NCBI GenBank assembly: GCA_036392615.1
Contig: DASVXQ010000087.1
Location: 1 to 60,237, forward strand
Direction of reading: 5' to 3'
DNA length: 60,237 bases
DNA from: DASVXQ01 sp036392615
Lineage (GTDB): Bacteria > Actinomycetota > CALGFH01
The notes under the pieces are model-generated. The model did no database searches. It was given only the letters and a program-made list of their open reading frames with translations, and was not told the origin of the DNA. Shown here one piece after another: positions 42,651-51,708 of the stretch. Position numbers and translations under genes: made by a program. Numbering within the stretch: the first letter of the stretch is position 1; every line of letters begins with the position of its first letter.

Positions 42651-43589
42651 TCAGCCGGCCTGCCCGGCGCCCTCGGGCTCCCGCCGGGAGCCGCCGGTCA
42701 GGCCGCGCGCGGTGGAGCCGACCGCCAGCGCGGTGGCTGCCGCCATCAGGACCACGATCGCCTCCCAGGAGGCGGCGGTGCTGGTGGCGCGCAGCCCCTC
42801 GTTGGCATGGAACAGGGCCGGCTTGGCGGAGCGCAGCACGACGCCCCACACGACCGTGGCGGTCAGCATGACCAGCATCGCCGCCGCGGCGACCGCCACC
42901 GCCAGGTTGGCGAACCTGAGCACCGGCACGGCCAGCTCGGTGCGCCGCACGGCGACCATCGCCGCGCCGCAGCCCAGCGCGGCCGGCAGGATGAAGTTGG
43001 CCGACCAGAGCAGGAAGCCGCCGGTGCCGGTCATCGGCGCGGGCGCCGGTGACGAGCCGGCGCGGAGCGCCAGCGCCACCCCGCCGCCGCCGAGCCACAG
43101 CAGCGCCAGCGTCACCAGCGCCAGGGGCCAGCGGAGCTCGCGTCGCCCGGCGAGCGCCTGGCGGACCACGGCCAGCGCGATCGGCGCGCCGGCGACCGCC
43201 ACCGCGGCCAGCGCCACCAGCGCCGCGACCACCACCGCGCGGAAGGCCACGCCGAGGGCGGCGTGCTGGCGCGCCGCGTCGGTGAAGTCCTCGTACTCGG
43301 TGAGCTTCTGGTAGCCGATGCCGGCGACCACGAAGATCGCGTAGCCGCCCAGCACGCCGAGCACCGACCGTCGCAGGCGTTCCCGCATCCTGATCACACC
43401 CTCCTCGAGCACCTCGGGATGGAGCCGGGCGTCGAGCGCGCCACGCGCCAGGTCGAGCGCCCGCAGCGGGCCGAGCCCGCCCTCCTCGGTCCAGGCCAGC
43501 AGGTCGCCGCCGTACCGGTCCCGCCAGGCCCGCGGGTACAGCCACAGGAGCGCGGCGGCCAGACGGGGCGGTCGCGTGGCGCCGCTCAT
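42651..43589 (-). CDS. Multi-pass membrane protein linked to PadR
   Basis: The 312-residue protein begins LAAALLWLYPRAWRDRYGGD, a conserved start of an actinobacterial and Chloroflexi membrane protein family that is usually found beside PadR. It has about seven hydrophobic helices, the first being RRSVLGVLGGYAIFVVAGIG. The function is unknown. The ATG overlaps the stop of the PadR gene by 4 bases, so both are expressed together. Confidence 0.78.
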   Translation of the reverse strand: MSGATRPPRLAAALLWLYPRAWRDRYGGDLLAWTEEGGLGPLRALDLARGALDARLHPEVLEEGVIRMRERLRRSVLGVLGGYAIFVVAGIGYQKLTEYEDFTDAARQHAALGVAFRAVVVAALVALAAVAVAGAPIALAVVRQALAGRRELRWPLALVTLALLWLGGGGVALALRAGSSPAPAPMTGTGGFLLWSANFILPAALGCGAAMVAVRRTELAVPVLRFANLAVAVAAAAMLVMLTATVVWGVVLRSAKPALFHANEGLRATSTAASWEAIVVLMAAATALAVGSTARGLTGGSRREPEGAGQAG

Positions 43590-43906
43590 GCCGTCTCCAG
43601 ACGGCGCAGCCCGGTGGCGGCCAGCCGCTCGAGCCGGCGCAGCTCGCCGCCGAGCAACTCGGCGCCGGCGCTGGTCAGTCGGTAGGGGCGGCGGCGGGCC
43701 TCGGACGGCAGCGCCTCGATCAGGCCGAGCGACTCGAGCCGCGCCAGGGCGCTGTAGAGCGTGCCTGGTCCCAGCGAGGGGCCGCCCAGCTCGCCGACGT
43801 CCTTGGTGATGGCGTAGCCGTGCTTGGGGCCGCCGGCCAGGCTGGAGAGGATGAACAGCGAGGGCTCCGCGAACCGGCGGAGCCCGGACAGGTCGGTTAC
43901 CGGCAT
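43586..43906 (-). CDS. PadR family transcriptional regulator (short form)
   Basis: The 106-residue protein consists of the winged helix alone: SLFILSSLAGGPKHGYAITK, GPSLGPGTLYSALARLESLG and LIEALPSEARRRPYRLTSAG, plus a short dimerising helix. This is the PadR-s2 type. It is coupled by a 4-base overlap to a membrane protein gene. AT-rich TATATCG and AGTATCG motifs 30 to 60 bases upstream of its start (about 43938-43964) are candidates for its operator. Confidence 0.9.
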   Translation of the reverse strand: MPVTDLSGLRRFAEPSLFILSSLAGGPKHGYAITKDVGELGGPSLGPGTLYSALARLESLGLIEALPSEARRRPYRLTSAGAELLGGELRRLERLAATGLRRLETA

Positions 43907-44036
43907 CCGCCTGCTCCGATGGTGAGTGCATCGATCATCGGTATATCGTCCAGCGGAGTATCGAGGCGGGAGGTCCCGGCGTCAACCGTGGCGGCCGGCC
44001 GTGACCGAACCTTGATCCGCCGGGGCGACGCGGACT

Positions 44037-44813
44037 TCAGCGGGCGCCGGGGCGGATGCGCGCCAGGCGGCGGAGTCCGGGCAGCCGCTCGCGGCCGGCG
44101 ACGCGCAGGCGGGTGTCGTGCAGGACCCGGCTCGGGTCGGGATCGATCGGCGCCAGATCGGCGGCCTCGCCGCGCCGTCGCAGCACGATGCCGGCGATCT
44201 CGTCGGCTAGGGCGGGGTTGCGGGCCAGCACCGGCCCGTGCAGGTAGGTGGCCAGCAGGTTCCCGCGGCGCGCCCCCTCGGTGTGGTCCTCGCCGTTGTT
44301 GCCGTGGCCGTGCAGCACGGTGGCCAGCGGCTCGGCGCTGGGGCCGAGCGTGGTGCGGCCGCCGTGGTTCTCGAACCCGGTCAGCAGCGTCCCGTCGGGC
44401 ATCCGGGCGATCACCTCGCCGACGCAGCGGGGGCCGGAGGCGACCGTCTCCAGGTCGAGCAGGCACAGCCCGGGCATGCGCCGCCCGGCGCCGTCGAGGT
44501 AGCTGTCGCCGAGCAGTTGCAGGCTGCCGCAGACGGCCAGCGCGGGCGCGCCGCCGGCGAGCGCGGCGCGGAGGCCGTGACCGGGCCGCCCGCGCAGCAG
44601 CCCGACCGCGACCGACTGGTTGAGGTCCTCGCCGCCGCCGAGCAGGTAGGCGTCCAGCCCGGCCGGGATGGCGCCGGGCGCCGGGACCTCCAGCACCCGC
44701 GCGACGTGGCCACGCCGCCGCAGCCGCCAGGCCAGCACCTCGGCGTTGCCGCGGTCGCCGTAGGTACCCAGCAGCTGCGGGTAGACCAGCCCGATGCGGA
44801 TCGGCTCAGCCAT
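44037..44813 (-). CDS. gatD: Lipid II isoglutaminyl synthase, glutamine amidotransferase subunit GatD
   Basis: The 258-residue class I amidotransferase domain has the nucleophile Cys95 in LAVCGSLQLLGDSY and His192 in TYLHGPVLARNP. The start IRIGLVYPQLLGTYGDRGNA is typical of GatD. With MurT it amidates the D-Glu of lipid II to D-isoglutamine, important for peptidoglycan cross-linking. The ATG overlaps murT by 8 bases. Catalytic residues are intact. This pair is typical of Gram-positive bacteria. Confidence 0.95.
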   Translation of the reverse strand: MAEPIRIGLVYPQLLGTYGDRGNAEVLAWRLRRRGHVARVLEVPAPGAIPAGLDAYLLGGGEDLNQSVAVGLLRGRPGHGLRAALAGGAPALAVCGSLQLLGDSYLDGAGRRMPGLCLLDLETVASGPRCVGEVIARMPDGTLLTGFENHGGRTTLGPSAEPLATVLHGHGNNGEDHTEGARRGNLLATYLHGPVLARNPALADEIAGIVLRRRGEAADLAPIDPDPSRVLHDTRLRVAGRERLPGLRRLARIRPGAR

Positions 44814-46104
44814 CGTCCACCAACCGCCTTGCCTGCTGGAACGAGGTGTAGTCGGCCAGCAGGTCGACCGCCCCGTCTTCGCCGGCGGCCAGCAGCAGGG
44901 CCTGTTCCAGCCTGGGCTCGACCTCGGGCTCGAGGCCGGCGACCACCAGCCGGACGGCGACGTCCTCGGCGCGCCGCCCGGAGGCGACCACCCGGCGGCC
45001 GCGCAGCCTGCCCATGTCCGCGTCCCAGATCCACGAGGGGTCGCGCCCGTCGGGAATGCCGGAGTTGACCGAGACCACCGCCGGCCGCCCGCCGCCGTCC
45101 AGCGTCTGGAGCGCGTCGTCCCAGCCGGCGGGGTTCTTGGCCAGCAGCAGCCGGACCTTGCGGCGCCGCCAGCGCACCTGGGCCCAGCGGGACTCCACCA
45201 CCTGGACCTTGGAGATGGCGCGGATCGCCAGGTCGCTGGGGACGCCGAGCCGGACAGCGGCCGCCCACGCGGCGGCCAGATCGGCGGCATAGCCCGGGCT
45301 CCGCACCGGCACGGCCGCCTCGGCGTGTGCGCCGAGGCCGTGCAGTCGCACGCTCCCGCCGATCCGCTCCACCCGCACCTGCCGGGGAGGCGGCCGCCAG
45401 CGGCAGGCCGGGCAGCCGGGCGGCTCCGTCTCCTGGTCGAGCACCTGCCCGCACACCGGGCAGCCGATGCCGTCCCGGCTGGGCCGCGCGCCGGCCAGGC
45501 CGACGGTGACCGCCTCCGGGGCGGCCTGCGCCACCTGGCAGACCAGCGGGTCGTGGTCGATCGCCACCACCGTCGCGCCCGGCCGGAGGCGGTTGGCGGC
45601 CGCCCGCCAGCGCTCGGCGACCCGGTGGACCTCGTGGTAGCGGTCGAGCTGGTCGCGGCTCAGGTTCAGCAGCACCAGCATGTCCGGGTCGAGCTCGTCC
45701 AGCACCACCGGCAGGGTGGCCTCGTCGACCTCGAGCACGGCGCAGTCCGCCCCGTCCCGCTGGCACAGCGCCGCGGTGATCAGTCCCCGCCGCAGGTTGG
45801 AGCCGCTGGCATTGGTCAGCACCCGGTGCCCGCCGGCGCGCAGCGCCGCGGCCAGCAGCGCGGTCGTGGTGGTCTTGCCGTTGGTCGCCGAGACCAGCAC
45901 GACCGGGCGCAGCCCGGCGGTCGCGCGCCCCAGCACCCCGGGCGCCACCGCCTCGGCGAGCCGGCCGGGGAGCGTGCTGCCGGCACCGGACCCGGTCACG
46001 CGGATCGCCCACCGGCTCGTGCGCGCCAGCAGGGCCGCCAACCGGTCCCGCGGTGGTCTCCGCAAGTCCGCCTCCTCTCGCCTGCGAACCTGGGTCGGCT
46101 GCAC
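44806..46104 (-). CDS. murT: Lipid II isoglutaminyl synthase, Mur-ligase-like subunit MurT
   Basis: The 432-residue protein has a Mur-ligase fold: the P-loop VLVSATNGKTTTTALLAAAL, the conserved LLNLSRDQLDRYHEV and a C-terminal DUF1727 domain. An inserted zinc ribbon CPVCGQVLDQETEPPGCPAC is a known feature of MurT. MurT activates the D-Glu carboxylate with ATP, and GatD supplies ammonia. It lies immediately upstream of gatD with overlapping ends, so the complex is cotranslated. The start at 46104 gives a normal N-terminus, though a start a few codons later is possible. Confidence 0.95.
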   Translation of the reverse strand: MQPTQVRRREEADLRRPPRDRLAALLARTSRWAIRVTGSGAGSTLPGRLAEAVAPGVLGRATAGLRPVVLVSATNGKTTTTALLAAALRAGGHRVLTNASGSNLRRGLITAALCQRDGADCAVLEVDEATLPVVLDELDPDMLVLLNLSRDQLDRYHEVHRVAERWRAAANRLRPGATVVAIDHDPLVCQVAQAAPEAVTVGLAGARPSRDGIGCPVCGQVLDQETEPPGCPACRWRPPPRQVRVERIGGSVRLHGLGAHAEAAVPVRSPGYAADLAAAWAAAVRLGVPSDLAIRAISKVQVVESRWAQVRWRRRKVRLLLAKNPAGWDDALQTLDGGGRPAVVSVNSGIPDGRDPSWIWDADMGRLRGRRVVASGRRAEDVAVRLVVAGLEPEVEPRLEQALLLAAGEDGAVDLLADYTSFQQARRLVDDG

Positions 46105-46149
46105 TGCGGCATGGTGGCGGACGGCCGCTGAACCCGCGCTGAGCGCGGT

Positions 46150-46171
46150 GCCGGCGTTCAGCCGGCGTTCA
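46150..46171 (+). repeat. Tandem 11-bp repeat
   Basis: GCCGGCGTTCA occurs twice head to tail at 46150-46160 and 46161-46171 in the short gap between murT and the dioxygenase-like gene. It can also fold into small GC-rich hairpins, so it may be part of a terminator. Confidence 0.6.
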
Positions 46172-46203
46172 GCGGCACCTGCGAACCACGGCGGCCGGGC
46201 GAG

Positions 46204-47022
46204 CTACACCGGGACGTTCAGGCTGGCGGTGAACCCGTCGGTGACGCTGCCCGTGACCGTGGCCAGTTGCAGCGAGTAGCCGTCGCTGAAGACATTGTCG
46301 CTGCTCAGCGAGGTCCGCGCCAGGTTGGCCATGCTGTCGCCGTAGCCGCCGGTGGTGTAGACCAGCTTGCAGGGCGCCTCCGGCAGCGCGAGCTGGGAGG
46401 TGCGCAGCTTGCCGCTGGCGGTGGTGGCCGCCTCCAGGCTGGGGTAGACCTCGAAGTGGACGTGCGGCCAGCGTCCCGCGTACGCGCCCGGGTAGACGCT
46501 GGTGAAGGTCACCGAGCCGTCGCCGTCGGTCGCCTGGACGCCGCCCAGGTAGTTCTCCTCGGCGGCGCCGTCGGAGTACAGCGAGTACCTGCCGTCCGCG
46601 TCGCAGTGCCACAGGTACACGGCGGCCCCCCGCAGCGGGCCGGAGCCGTTGGCGGTGTCGAGGACCCTGAGCCGGATGGTCAGCGGCTTGCCCTGGGCGA
46701 CCCCGGAGGCCGAGCCGAAGCTCCTGGTGATGTCGCTACGCACGATGCCGCTCTCGGTCAGGACGTTGACGCCGTTGGAGCCGTCGCCGGGAAACGGCCC
46801 GGCGGTCTCCTCGGGGATCTCGGCACCCGCCGGCGCCGTGCCCGCCGTGGAGGTCGCGGAGGGCGAGCCGGTGTCGCCGTCGTTGCCACCACCGATGCCG
46901 CAGCCAGCCAGTGCGGCCGCGAGCCCAGCCCCGCCAAACAGCATCAGGGCGCGGCGGCTCAGCAGGGCCGGCAGGTCGTGGGACAACCCGCGGTCGTGCT
47001 CGTCTGGGATCGGCTCGGTCAT
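46204..47022 (-). CDS. Exported intradiol ring-cleavage dioxygenase-like lipoprotein
   Basis: The 272-residue precursor has a probable Tat-type signal with SRRALMLFGGAGLAAALAGC, so it may also be lipidated at that Cys. The mature part has ETAGPFPGDGSNGVNVLTES, AAVYLWHCDADGRYSLYSD and RWPHVHFEVYPS, the Tyr and His segments of the iron site in the intradiol family. Relatives are extracytoplasmic dioxygenase-like proteins of mostly unknown substrate. Start at 47022; it is divergent from the pair of unknown genes at 47232. Confidence 0.86.
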   Translation of the reverse strand: MTEPIPDEHDRGLSHDLPALLSRRALMLFGGAGLAAALAGCGIGGGNDGDTGSPSATSTAGTAPAGAEIPEETAGPFPGDGSNGVNVLTESGIVRSDITRSFGSASGVAQGKPLTIRLRVLDTANGSGPLRGAAVYLWHCDADGRYSLYSDGAAEENYLGGVQATDGDGSVTFTSVYPGAYAGRWPHVHFEVYPSLEAATTASGKLRTSQLALPEAPCKLVYTTGGYGDSMANLARTSLSSDNVFSDGYSLQLATVTGSVTDGFTASLNVPV

Positions 47023-47231
47023 CGTGCTGCTCCCTCCGGTCGTCAGATGGTCACGAGGATGGAAGCAGCCGCAGTCTGCGACCGGCCAAGAGCCGTGCGA
47101 GAACCCGGTAAGAACCGCGACGCCCCGCGCGCTGGTTAAGACGGGGCCGTGCCCGGGCAGTAGAGGGTGACGGGTCCGGCGGGAAATGCCTGGCCCGGCA
47201 GGTTTTCACCCTCACAGGAATGGGAGCGGCA

Positions 47232-47789
47232 ATGGGCACCGGCTTGTTGATTGCCATCATCGTCGTGGTGGTCATCCTGGTGGTCGCCGCGTTCGTGCTG
47301 GGACAGCAGCGGCGCACGCAGCGACTGCGTGACCGCTTCGGCCCCGAATACCAGCGTACCGTCGCCAGGACCGGCGACCGGCGCGCCGGCGAAGCGGAGC
47401 TGGCCGAACGCGAGCAGCGGCGCGACAGATTCAAGGTCGTCGAGCTCGAGCCTTCGGCGCGTCAGCGGTACGCCGAGGCCTGGCGGGCGACGCAGGGCAG
47501 ATTCGTGGACGACCCCGTCGCCGCGACCCGCGAGGCCGACGAGCTGGTCACCAAGGTTATGCGCGATCGCGGATATCCGGTCGACGACTTCGAGCAGCGG
47601 GCGGACGACATCTCCGTCGACCATCCGCGCGTCGCCGAGAATTACCGTGCCGCCCACGCGGTGTCGCGCGCCAATGAACGCGGCCTGGCGAGCACCGACG
47701 ATTTGCGCCAGGCGTTCGTGCATTACCGGTCGCTGTTCGAGGAGCTGCTGGATTCCGGCCAGAGCAGTCACAAGGAGGAAGTCCAATGA
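47232..47789 (+). CDS. Single-helix membrane protein of a domain-sharing gene pair
   Basis: The 185-residue protein (ATG at 47232 with GGAGCGGC upstream, or 47220) has an N-terminal helix (GTGLLIAIIVVVVILVVAAF) and a basic, charged linker. The C-terminal domain of about 100 residues contains YAEAWRATQGRFVDDPVAAT, a ELVTKVMRDRGYP strand-helix and TDDLRQAFVHYRSLFEELLD. A homologous domain is present in the next gene. No family was recognised with certainty. It overlaps the next gene by 4 bases. GC composition is normal. Confidence 0.75.
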   Translation: MGTGLLIAIIVVVVILVVAAFVLGQQRRTQRLRDRFGPEYQRTVARTGDRRAGEAELAEREQRRDRFKVVELEPSARQRYAEAWRATQGRFVDDPVAATREADELVTKVMRDRGYPVDDFEQRADDISVDHPRVAENYRAAHAVSRANERGLASTDDLRQAFVHYRSLFEELLDSGQSSHKEEVQ

Positions 47790-48439
47790 CGGACGAGCGC
47801 CGTGACGAACTCAGCACCGCCGACCTCGCCGGCCAGCGTCCGACAACCCCCGAGCGAACCGACGACCGCGTGGAGGACGCCGACCTCGACTCCCGGCGCG
47901 AGACCCTGACCGATGACCGAGCGGTGGACACCGACGCCGACGGTCGCGCCGACACCATGGCGGAGGGGCCGGTCGACACCGGGCGGGCCGACACCGCGGC
48001 CGAGGGGCCGACCGACACCACGGCCGACGGACGTGGCGACACTGTCGCCGAGATGCGGCCGGAGGAGCGCGTGGACGACGCAGGTGGCCTGGCGGCCGGC
48101 GCCGACCGGTCACTCGCCGACGACGGCGTGGCGGACGGCACCGGGGCGGCCGCGCCCGCCGGGTCCACCACCGGGCCGCTGCTGGCGTCGGCCGACGCGG
48201 AGGGCTTCCGCGCACGCTGGACCGACGTCCAAACCGGCTTCGTCGACTCGCCGCGCCAGGCGGTCGAGCGGGCCGACGCGCTCGTCGCCGAGGTCATGCA
48301 GCACCTGGCCAAGACGTTCGCCGACGAGCGCAACGGGCTGGAGCGCCAGTGGGACCGGGGCGGCGAAGTCTCCACCGACGACCTCCGGAGCGCCTTCCAG
48401 CGCTATCGCTCCTTCTTCGAACGGCTGCTTTCCACCTGA
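47786..48439 (+). CDS. Asp/Thr-rich soluble protein sharing the domain of the upstream gene
   Basis: The 217-residue protein begins with about 120 residues of low-complexity acidic sequence with repeating DT and ADT units (DDRAVDTDADGRADTMAEGP). A C-terminal domain of about 90 residues then reads FRARWTDVQTGFVDSPRQAV ... DALVAEVMQHLAKTFADERN ... STDDLRSAFQRYRSFFERLL. This matches the upstream protein's C-terminal domain. No membrane helix or signal. The ATG overlaps the upstream stop by 4 bases. It may bind the membrane-anchored paralogue; no function is known. Confidence 0.75.
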   Translation: MTDERRDELSTADLAGQRPTTPERTDDRVEDADLDSRRETLTDDRAVDTDADGRADTMAEGPVDTGRADTAAEGPTDTTADGRGDTVAEMRPEERVDDAGGLAAGADRSLADDGVADGTGAAAPAGSTTGPLLASADAEGFRARWTDVQTGFVDSPRQAVERADALVAEVMQHLAKTFADERNGLERQWDRGGEVSTDDLRSAFQRYRSFFERLLST

Positions 48440-48460
48440 CTGATCTGACAGTCAACTCCG

Positions 48461-48484
48461 CCGAGGGCGACCGGTCGCCCTCGG
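48461..48484. terminator. 24-bp perfect palindrome between convergent genes
   Basis: CCGAGGGCGA and TCGCCCTCGG flank CCGG to give a perfect palindrome. An outer CTGACA/TGTCAG pair at 48445-48450 and 48493-48498 could extend the stem. It separates the unknown gene pair from the convergent amidase gene. Confidence 0.7.
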
Positions 48485-48494
48485 TGGTGGTCTG

Positions 48495-49199
48495 TCAGGC
48501 GATCGTCGCGCGGAGGATCGCGCCCGGCTCGGGCCCGGCCCGGCCAAGCACCTCGCCGTGGGGCGTCCAGATGCTCGAACGGCCGGCGGCCCGGTCGTAG
48601 CCGCCGCCGGCCGCGCCGGCGAAGCTGGCGATCGCGACCCAGACCCGCTCGCCGGAGGCGACGCGGTGCGCCCGCTCGTCCTGGACGGCCGCGTCGTCCG
48701 CGGACTCGAGCACGCCGGCCACGTAGACGTCGATGCCCAGCGCGGCGGTGTCGGCCGCGTGCTGCGGGACGCCGGTGTCCTTGCAGATGGCGAGGCCGAG
48801 CCGCCAGCCGTCGACCTCGAGCACCGCCGGCTTGCTCCCAGGGGCGAACCGCTCGGACTCGGCCGTGCCGAGCCACATCTTGCGGTAGGCCACCGTCGCC
48901 CCGCCGCCGTCGACCGCCAGCATCCCGATGTGCGCCGCGCCCTCCTGTCCCGGCACCGGCGCGCCCACCAGCGCCATCGATCGCATCGCGGCGCAGGCCT
49001 CGACGATCGGCGCCAGCCGTGGGTCGTCGGCCGTGATCGCCGGGGCGTCGAGCTCGTAGCCGGTGAGGGAGAGCTCGGGGAAGACCACCACGCGGGTGCC
49101 GGCGTCGCGAACCGTGGCGGCATGCGTGCCGGCGTTCGAGTCCACGTCGTACGAGACGCACGGCGGCTGGGCGACCGCGATCGTCAGCGGCGCCCGCAC
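48495..49199 (-). CDS. Carbon-nitrogen hydrolase (nitrilase superfamily)
   Basis: The 234-residue protein has the Glu-Lys-Cys triad: Glu42 in VVVFPELSLTGYE, Lys107 in AYRKMWLG and Cys139 in LAICKDTGVP. It is short for the family but the fold is complete. Members hydrolyse amides, N-carbamoyl compounds or deaminated glutathione; the substrate here is unknown. A GTG start at 49199 with GAGAGGG upstream is assumed. It follows the second kinase gene on the same strand with a gap of about 30 bases. Confidence 0.86.
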   Translation of the reverse strand: MRAPLTIAVAQPPCVSYDVDSNAGTHAATVRDAGTRVVVFPELSLTGYELDAPAITADDPRLAPIVEACAAMRSMALVGAPVPGQEGAAHIGMLAVDGGGATVAYRKMWLGTAESERFAPGSKPAVLEVDGWRLGLAICKDTGVPQHAADTAALGIDVYVAGVLESADDAAVQDERAHRVASGERVWVAIASFAGAAGGGYDRAAGRSSIWTPHGEVLGRAGPEPGAILRATIA

Positions 49200-49232
49200 G
49201 CGAAACCCTCTCCGTGCATGGCAGGCACCAGC

Positions 49233-51038
49233 CTACAGCGGGCAGCCGGTCTGCTCGTGGAGCCGGCGGTTGGCGCCTTGGGCGAGCCGCACCAGCAGCG
49301 GGTCGGGGTTCTGCGCGCCGCCGGCGGCGTGGATCTGCAGGACCCGCTGGTTGCAGGCGAACATCACCAGCTGGCCGCTGCCTCCACCGGCGTCGAGGCG
49401 GTACAGCTCGCCGCCGGTGACCTCCGGGATGCGGTCGGGCCGGACGCCGCGGCCGGCCAGCGCATCCCGGAGCTGCCCGCGCGTCGCCAGGGCGTCGGCC
49501 CGGGACGGGAGCTGGAACAGCGCGGCAACCACCGGACCGGCCGGCTCCGCCCAGGTCCGCGTGCAGCCGCCGCCGAAGCGGTGGTCCTCCAGTGCGAGGG
49601 GGAGTGCGGCCGGCTCGGGCAGCCACTCGCCGGCCGCTGCCGCCGCGGCGGTGAACGACTGGTCGGCCGGGCGCGAGCTGAGGGCGCCGGGCGAGTCAAG
49701 GTCGCCCAGCAGGTCGCAGAGCGGCGGAGTCCCGGCCGGCGGAGCGACCTGCCCCTGCCCGCCGGCGACCGAGGCGGTGCGCGGAGGGGGCGTTGCGCCC
49801 TGGGATCCAGGGAGCCCGTCGAGCTTCGCGACCAGCCCGACCGCCACCATCCCGGCGACCAGCCCCGCCAGCGCGAGCGCCCACCCGGCCCGCCGCCGCC
49901 GCGGCAGCGGGGCCGCCCGGATAGCGGGGGGTCGCTGGATCGCCGGCGACAGCCCGGACCAGGGCGCCGCGGTTCGCTGCACCGGCGAGGCCGCATTCCA
50001 CGGGGCAACCTGGCCCTGCGGGCCGGGCAGCGGGTTCACGGAGGCGACCTCGACTCGTGGGGCGGCGGGCGGCGGCGACCAGCTGCGCTCCAGGAGCCTG
50101 GTGGCGTCGGTCTGTGGGTCGGGCGTGGCGTGGTCGCCGAGCAGGTCCAGCAGCACGGCTCTGGCGGTCGGCCGCTGCCCGGGCACCTTGGCCATGCATG
50201 CCTCGACCAGCTCGCGCAGGTGGCCGTCGAGGCCCTCGAGGTCCGGCGGCTCGTGGCAGATCCGGTAGGCGAGCTCGACGACCGCGCCCTGCCCGAACGG
50301 CCGCCGCCCGGTGCCGGCGTAGGCGACCAGGGAGCCCCACGTGAAGACGTCCACCGCGGCGGTCGCGGGGCCCTCGGCGAACTGCTCCGGCGCCATCCAG
50401 GCGGGCGTGCCCATCAGCCTGCCGGTGGCGGCGGTGGTCGCGTCGAGCGCCCGGGCGATGCCGAAGTCGATCACCTTGGGGCCGAAGTAGGACAGCAGCA
50501 CGTTGCTCGGTTTGAGGTCGCGGTGCACCACCCCGGCGCCGTGGATCGCCGTCAGCGCGGCCGCCATGCCGACCGCCAGCCCCTCCAGGTCGGTCGCCGA
50601 GAGGTTCCCGCTGTTCGCGACCGCCCGGTCGAGGCGGACGCCGTCGACGTACTCGGTCACCAGGTAGGGGAGCGGGCCGCTCACCTCGGCGTCGAGCACC
50701 CTGGCGGTGCAGAAGCCCACCACGCGGCGCGCGGCGGCGACCTCGTGGCGGAACATCCGCAGGAACGCCGGGTCGCGGGCGAGCTCGGGGCGGAGCACCT
50801 TGACCGCCACGGGCGGCCCGTCGCCGCACCGTCCGAGGAACACGGTGCCCATCCCGCCGGCGCCGAGGCGTCCCAGGATCTCGTACGGCCCGACGCGCTC
50901 CGGAAGCGCCGGGCCCCGCGGGCCTTCTGGAGATGACGCCGCTGTCGGGGGTCGCGCCGGCGGACCGGAATCGTCGGTGCCGGTGCGCTCGGCCAACCCA
51001 GGCTCCCTCGTCTGTCGTCTTCGCAGGTCGGCGGCCAC
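49233..51038 (-). CDS. Serine/threonine protein kinase with single helix and extracellular domain
   Basis: The 601-residue protein has an N-terminal kinase domain with IGRLGAGGMGTVFLG-like glycine loop (LGAGGMGTVFLG), Lys80 in VAVKVL, the catalytic loop VHRDLKPSNVLL (Asp174), DFG at 191-193 and MAPEQF. A proline-rich linker leads to one membrane helix (AGWALALAGLVAGMVAVGLV) and an extracytoplasmic domain of about 180 residues with Cys residues (LPLALEDHRFGGGCTRTW, LVMFACNQRVLQIHAAGG). It differs from the kinase at 8719 in having this external domain. The start at 51038 is the first of the frame; the kinase core starts near residue 48. Confidence 0.9.
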   Translation of the reverse strand: MAADLRRRQTREPGLAERTGTDDSGPPARPPTAASSPEGPRGPALPERVGPYEILGRLGAGGMGTVFLGRCGDGPPVAVKVLRPELARDPAFLRMFRHEVAAARRVVGFCTARVLDAEVSGPLPYLVTEYVDGVRLDRAVANSGNLSATDLEGLAVGMAAALTAIHGAGVVHRDLKPSNVLLSYFGPKVIDFGIARALDATTAATGRLMGTPAWMAPEQFAEGPATAAVDVFTWGSLVAYAGTGRRPFGQGAVVELAYRICHEPPDLEGLDGHLRELVEACMAKVPGQRPTARAVLLDLLGDHATPDPQTDATRLLERSWSPPPAAPRVEVASVNPLPGPQGQVAPWNAASPVQRTAAPWSGLSPAIQRPPAIRAAPLPRRRRAGWALALAGLVAGMVAVGLVAKLDGLPGSQGATPPPRTASVAGGQGQVAPPAGTPPLCDLLGDLDSPGALSSRPADQSFTAAAAAAGEWLPEPAALPLALEDHRFGGGCTRTWAEPAGPVVAALFQLPSRADALATRGQLRDALAGRGVRPDRIPEVTGGELYRLDAGGGSGQLVMFACNQRVLQIHAAGGAQNPDPLLVRLAQGANRRLHEQTGCPL

Positions 51039-51194
51039 CCGCCGGGCTGCGGAGCCTACACCCGGGGACGGGGACAGTGAACGTCCCGTGGCGTCGTCGG
51101 CGCTCGGCGGGTCAGAGGGGGTCGGTCTCCACCAGACCCGTCGCCGCTGAGGCTGGCCCTACCGGCCTCGGGACCGCCGAGCGGCAGGCCCGGC

Positions 51195-51617
51195 CTACTT
51201 GCCGAGCCGGTCGGCGAACTCCCTCGCGCAGGCCTCGCGGGCGGCCGAGCCGGAGGCGTTGTCCAGGCACGACCCCAGCCGGTTGAAATCGGTGACGTGG
51301 GAGGTCAGGAACGTCCCCACGCTGATGGAGATGGCCACGCCCAGCGCCAGCCCGAGCAGCGCCGTGATCAGGCCGGCGACCGCCTGGCCGCGGTTGTCGG
51401 CCATGCCCTGGTTGACCCGCAGGATGCCGGCGATGCCAAGGCCGGTGCCGATCAGGCCGAGCAGCGCGGCCAGCGGCGCGAAGATCACCAGGATGGCCAG
51501 CACCAGACTGACCACGCCGACGACCAGCGCCGCCGTGCCGATCCCGTTGCGGCGCCCCGCCGTGCCCGGCGCCGAGACCGGTGCGCCGCCTCCTCCAGTG
51601 GCCGGGATGTCACTCAT
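51195..51617 (-). CDS. DUF4190 family membrane protein
   Basis: The 140-residue protein has a polar start and two helices: ALVVGVVSLVLAILVIFAPL and GQAVAGLITALLGLALGVAI, with GTGLGIAGILRVNQG between them, as in DUF4190 proteins. The C-terminal tail NRLGSCLDNASGSAAREACA has two Cys. The ATG at 51617 has AGGGGAG upstream. The function is unknown. The next 90 bases contain no gene before an IS remnant. Confidence 0.82.
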   Translation of the reverse strand: MSDIPATGGGGAPVSAPGTAGRRNGIGTAALVVGVVSLVLAILVIFAPLAALLGLIGTGLGIAGILRVNQGMADNRGQAVAGLITALLGLALGVAISISVGTFLTSHVTDFNRLGSCLDNASGSAAREACAREFADRLGK

Positions 51618-51708
51618 GGTGTGCTCCCCTTGAGTCGGCTTGGCCAGGCCGAGCGTCTGGCCAGGGACATCGGCAATTGCCCAACCGCACCGATCCGCAC
51701 CGGCGAGA

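Noticed and set aside
49063..50268. 401-codon plus-strand frame opposite the amidase and kinase genes
   Set aside because: Shadow frame, Ser/Arg-rich and without a domain.
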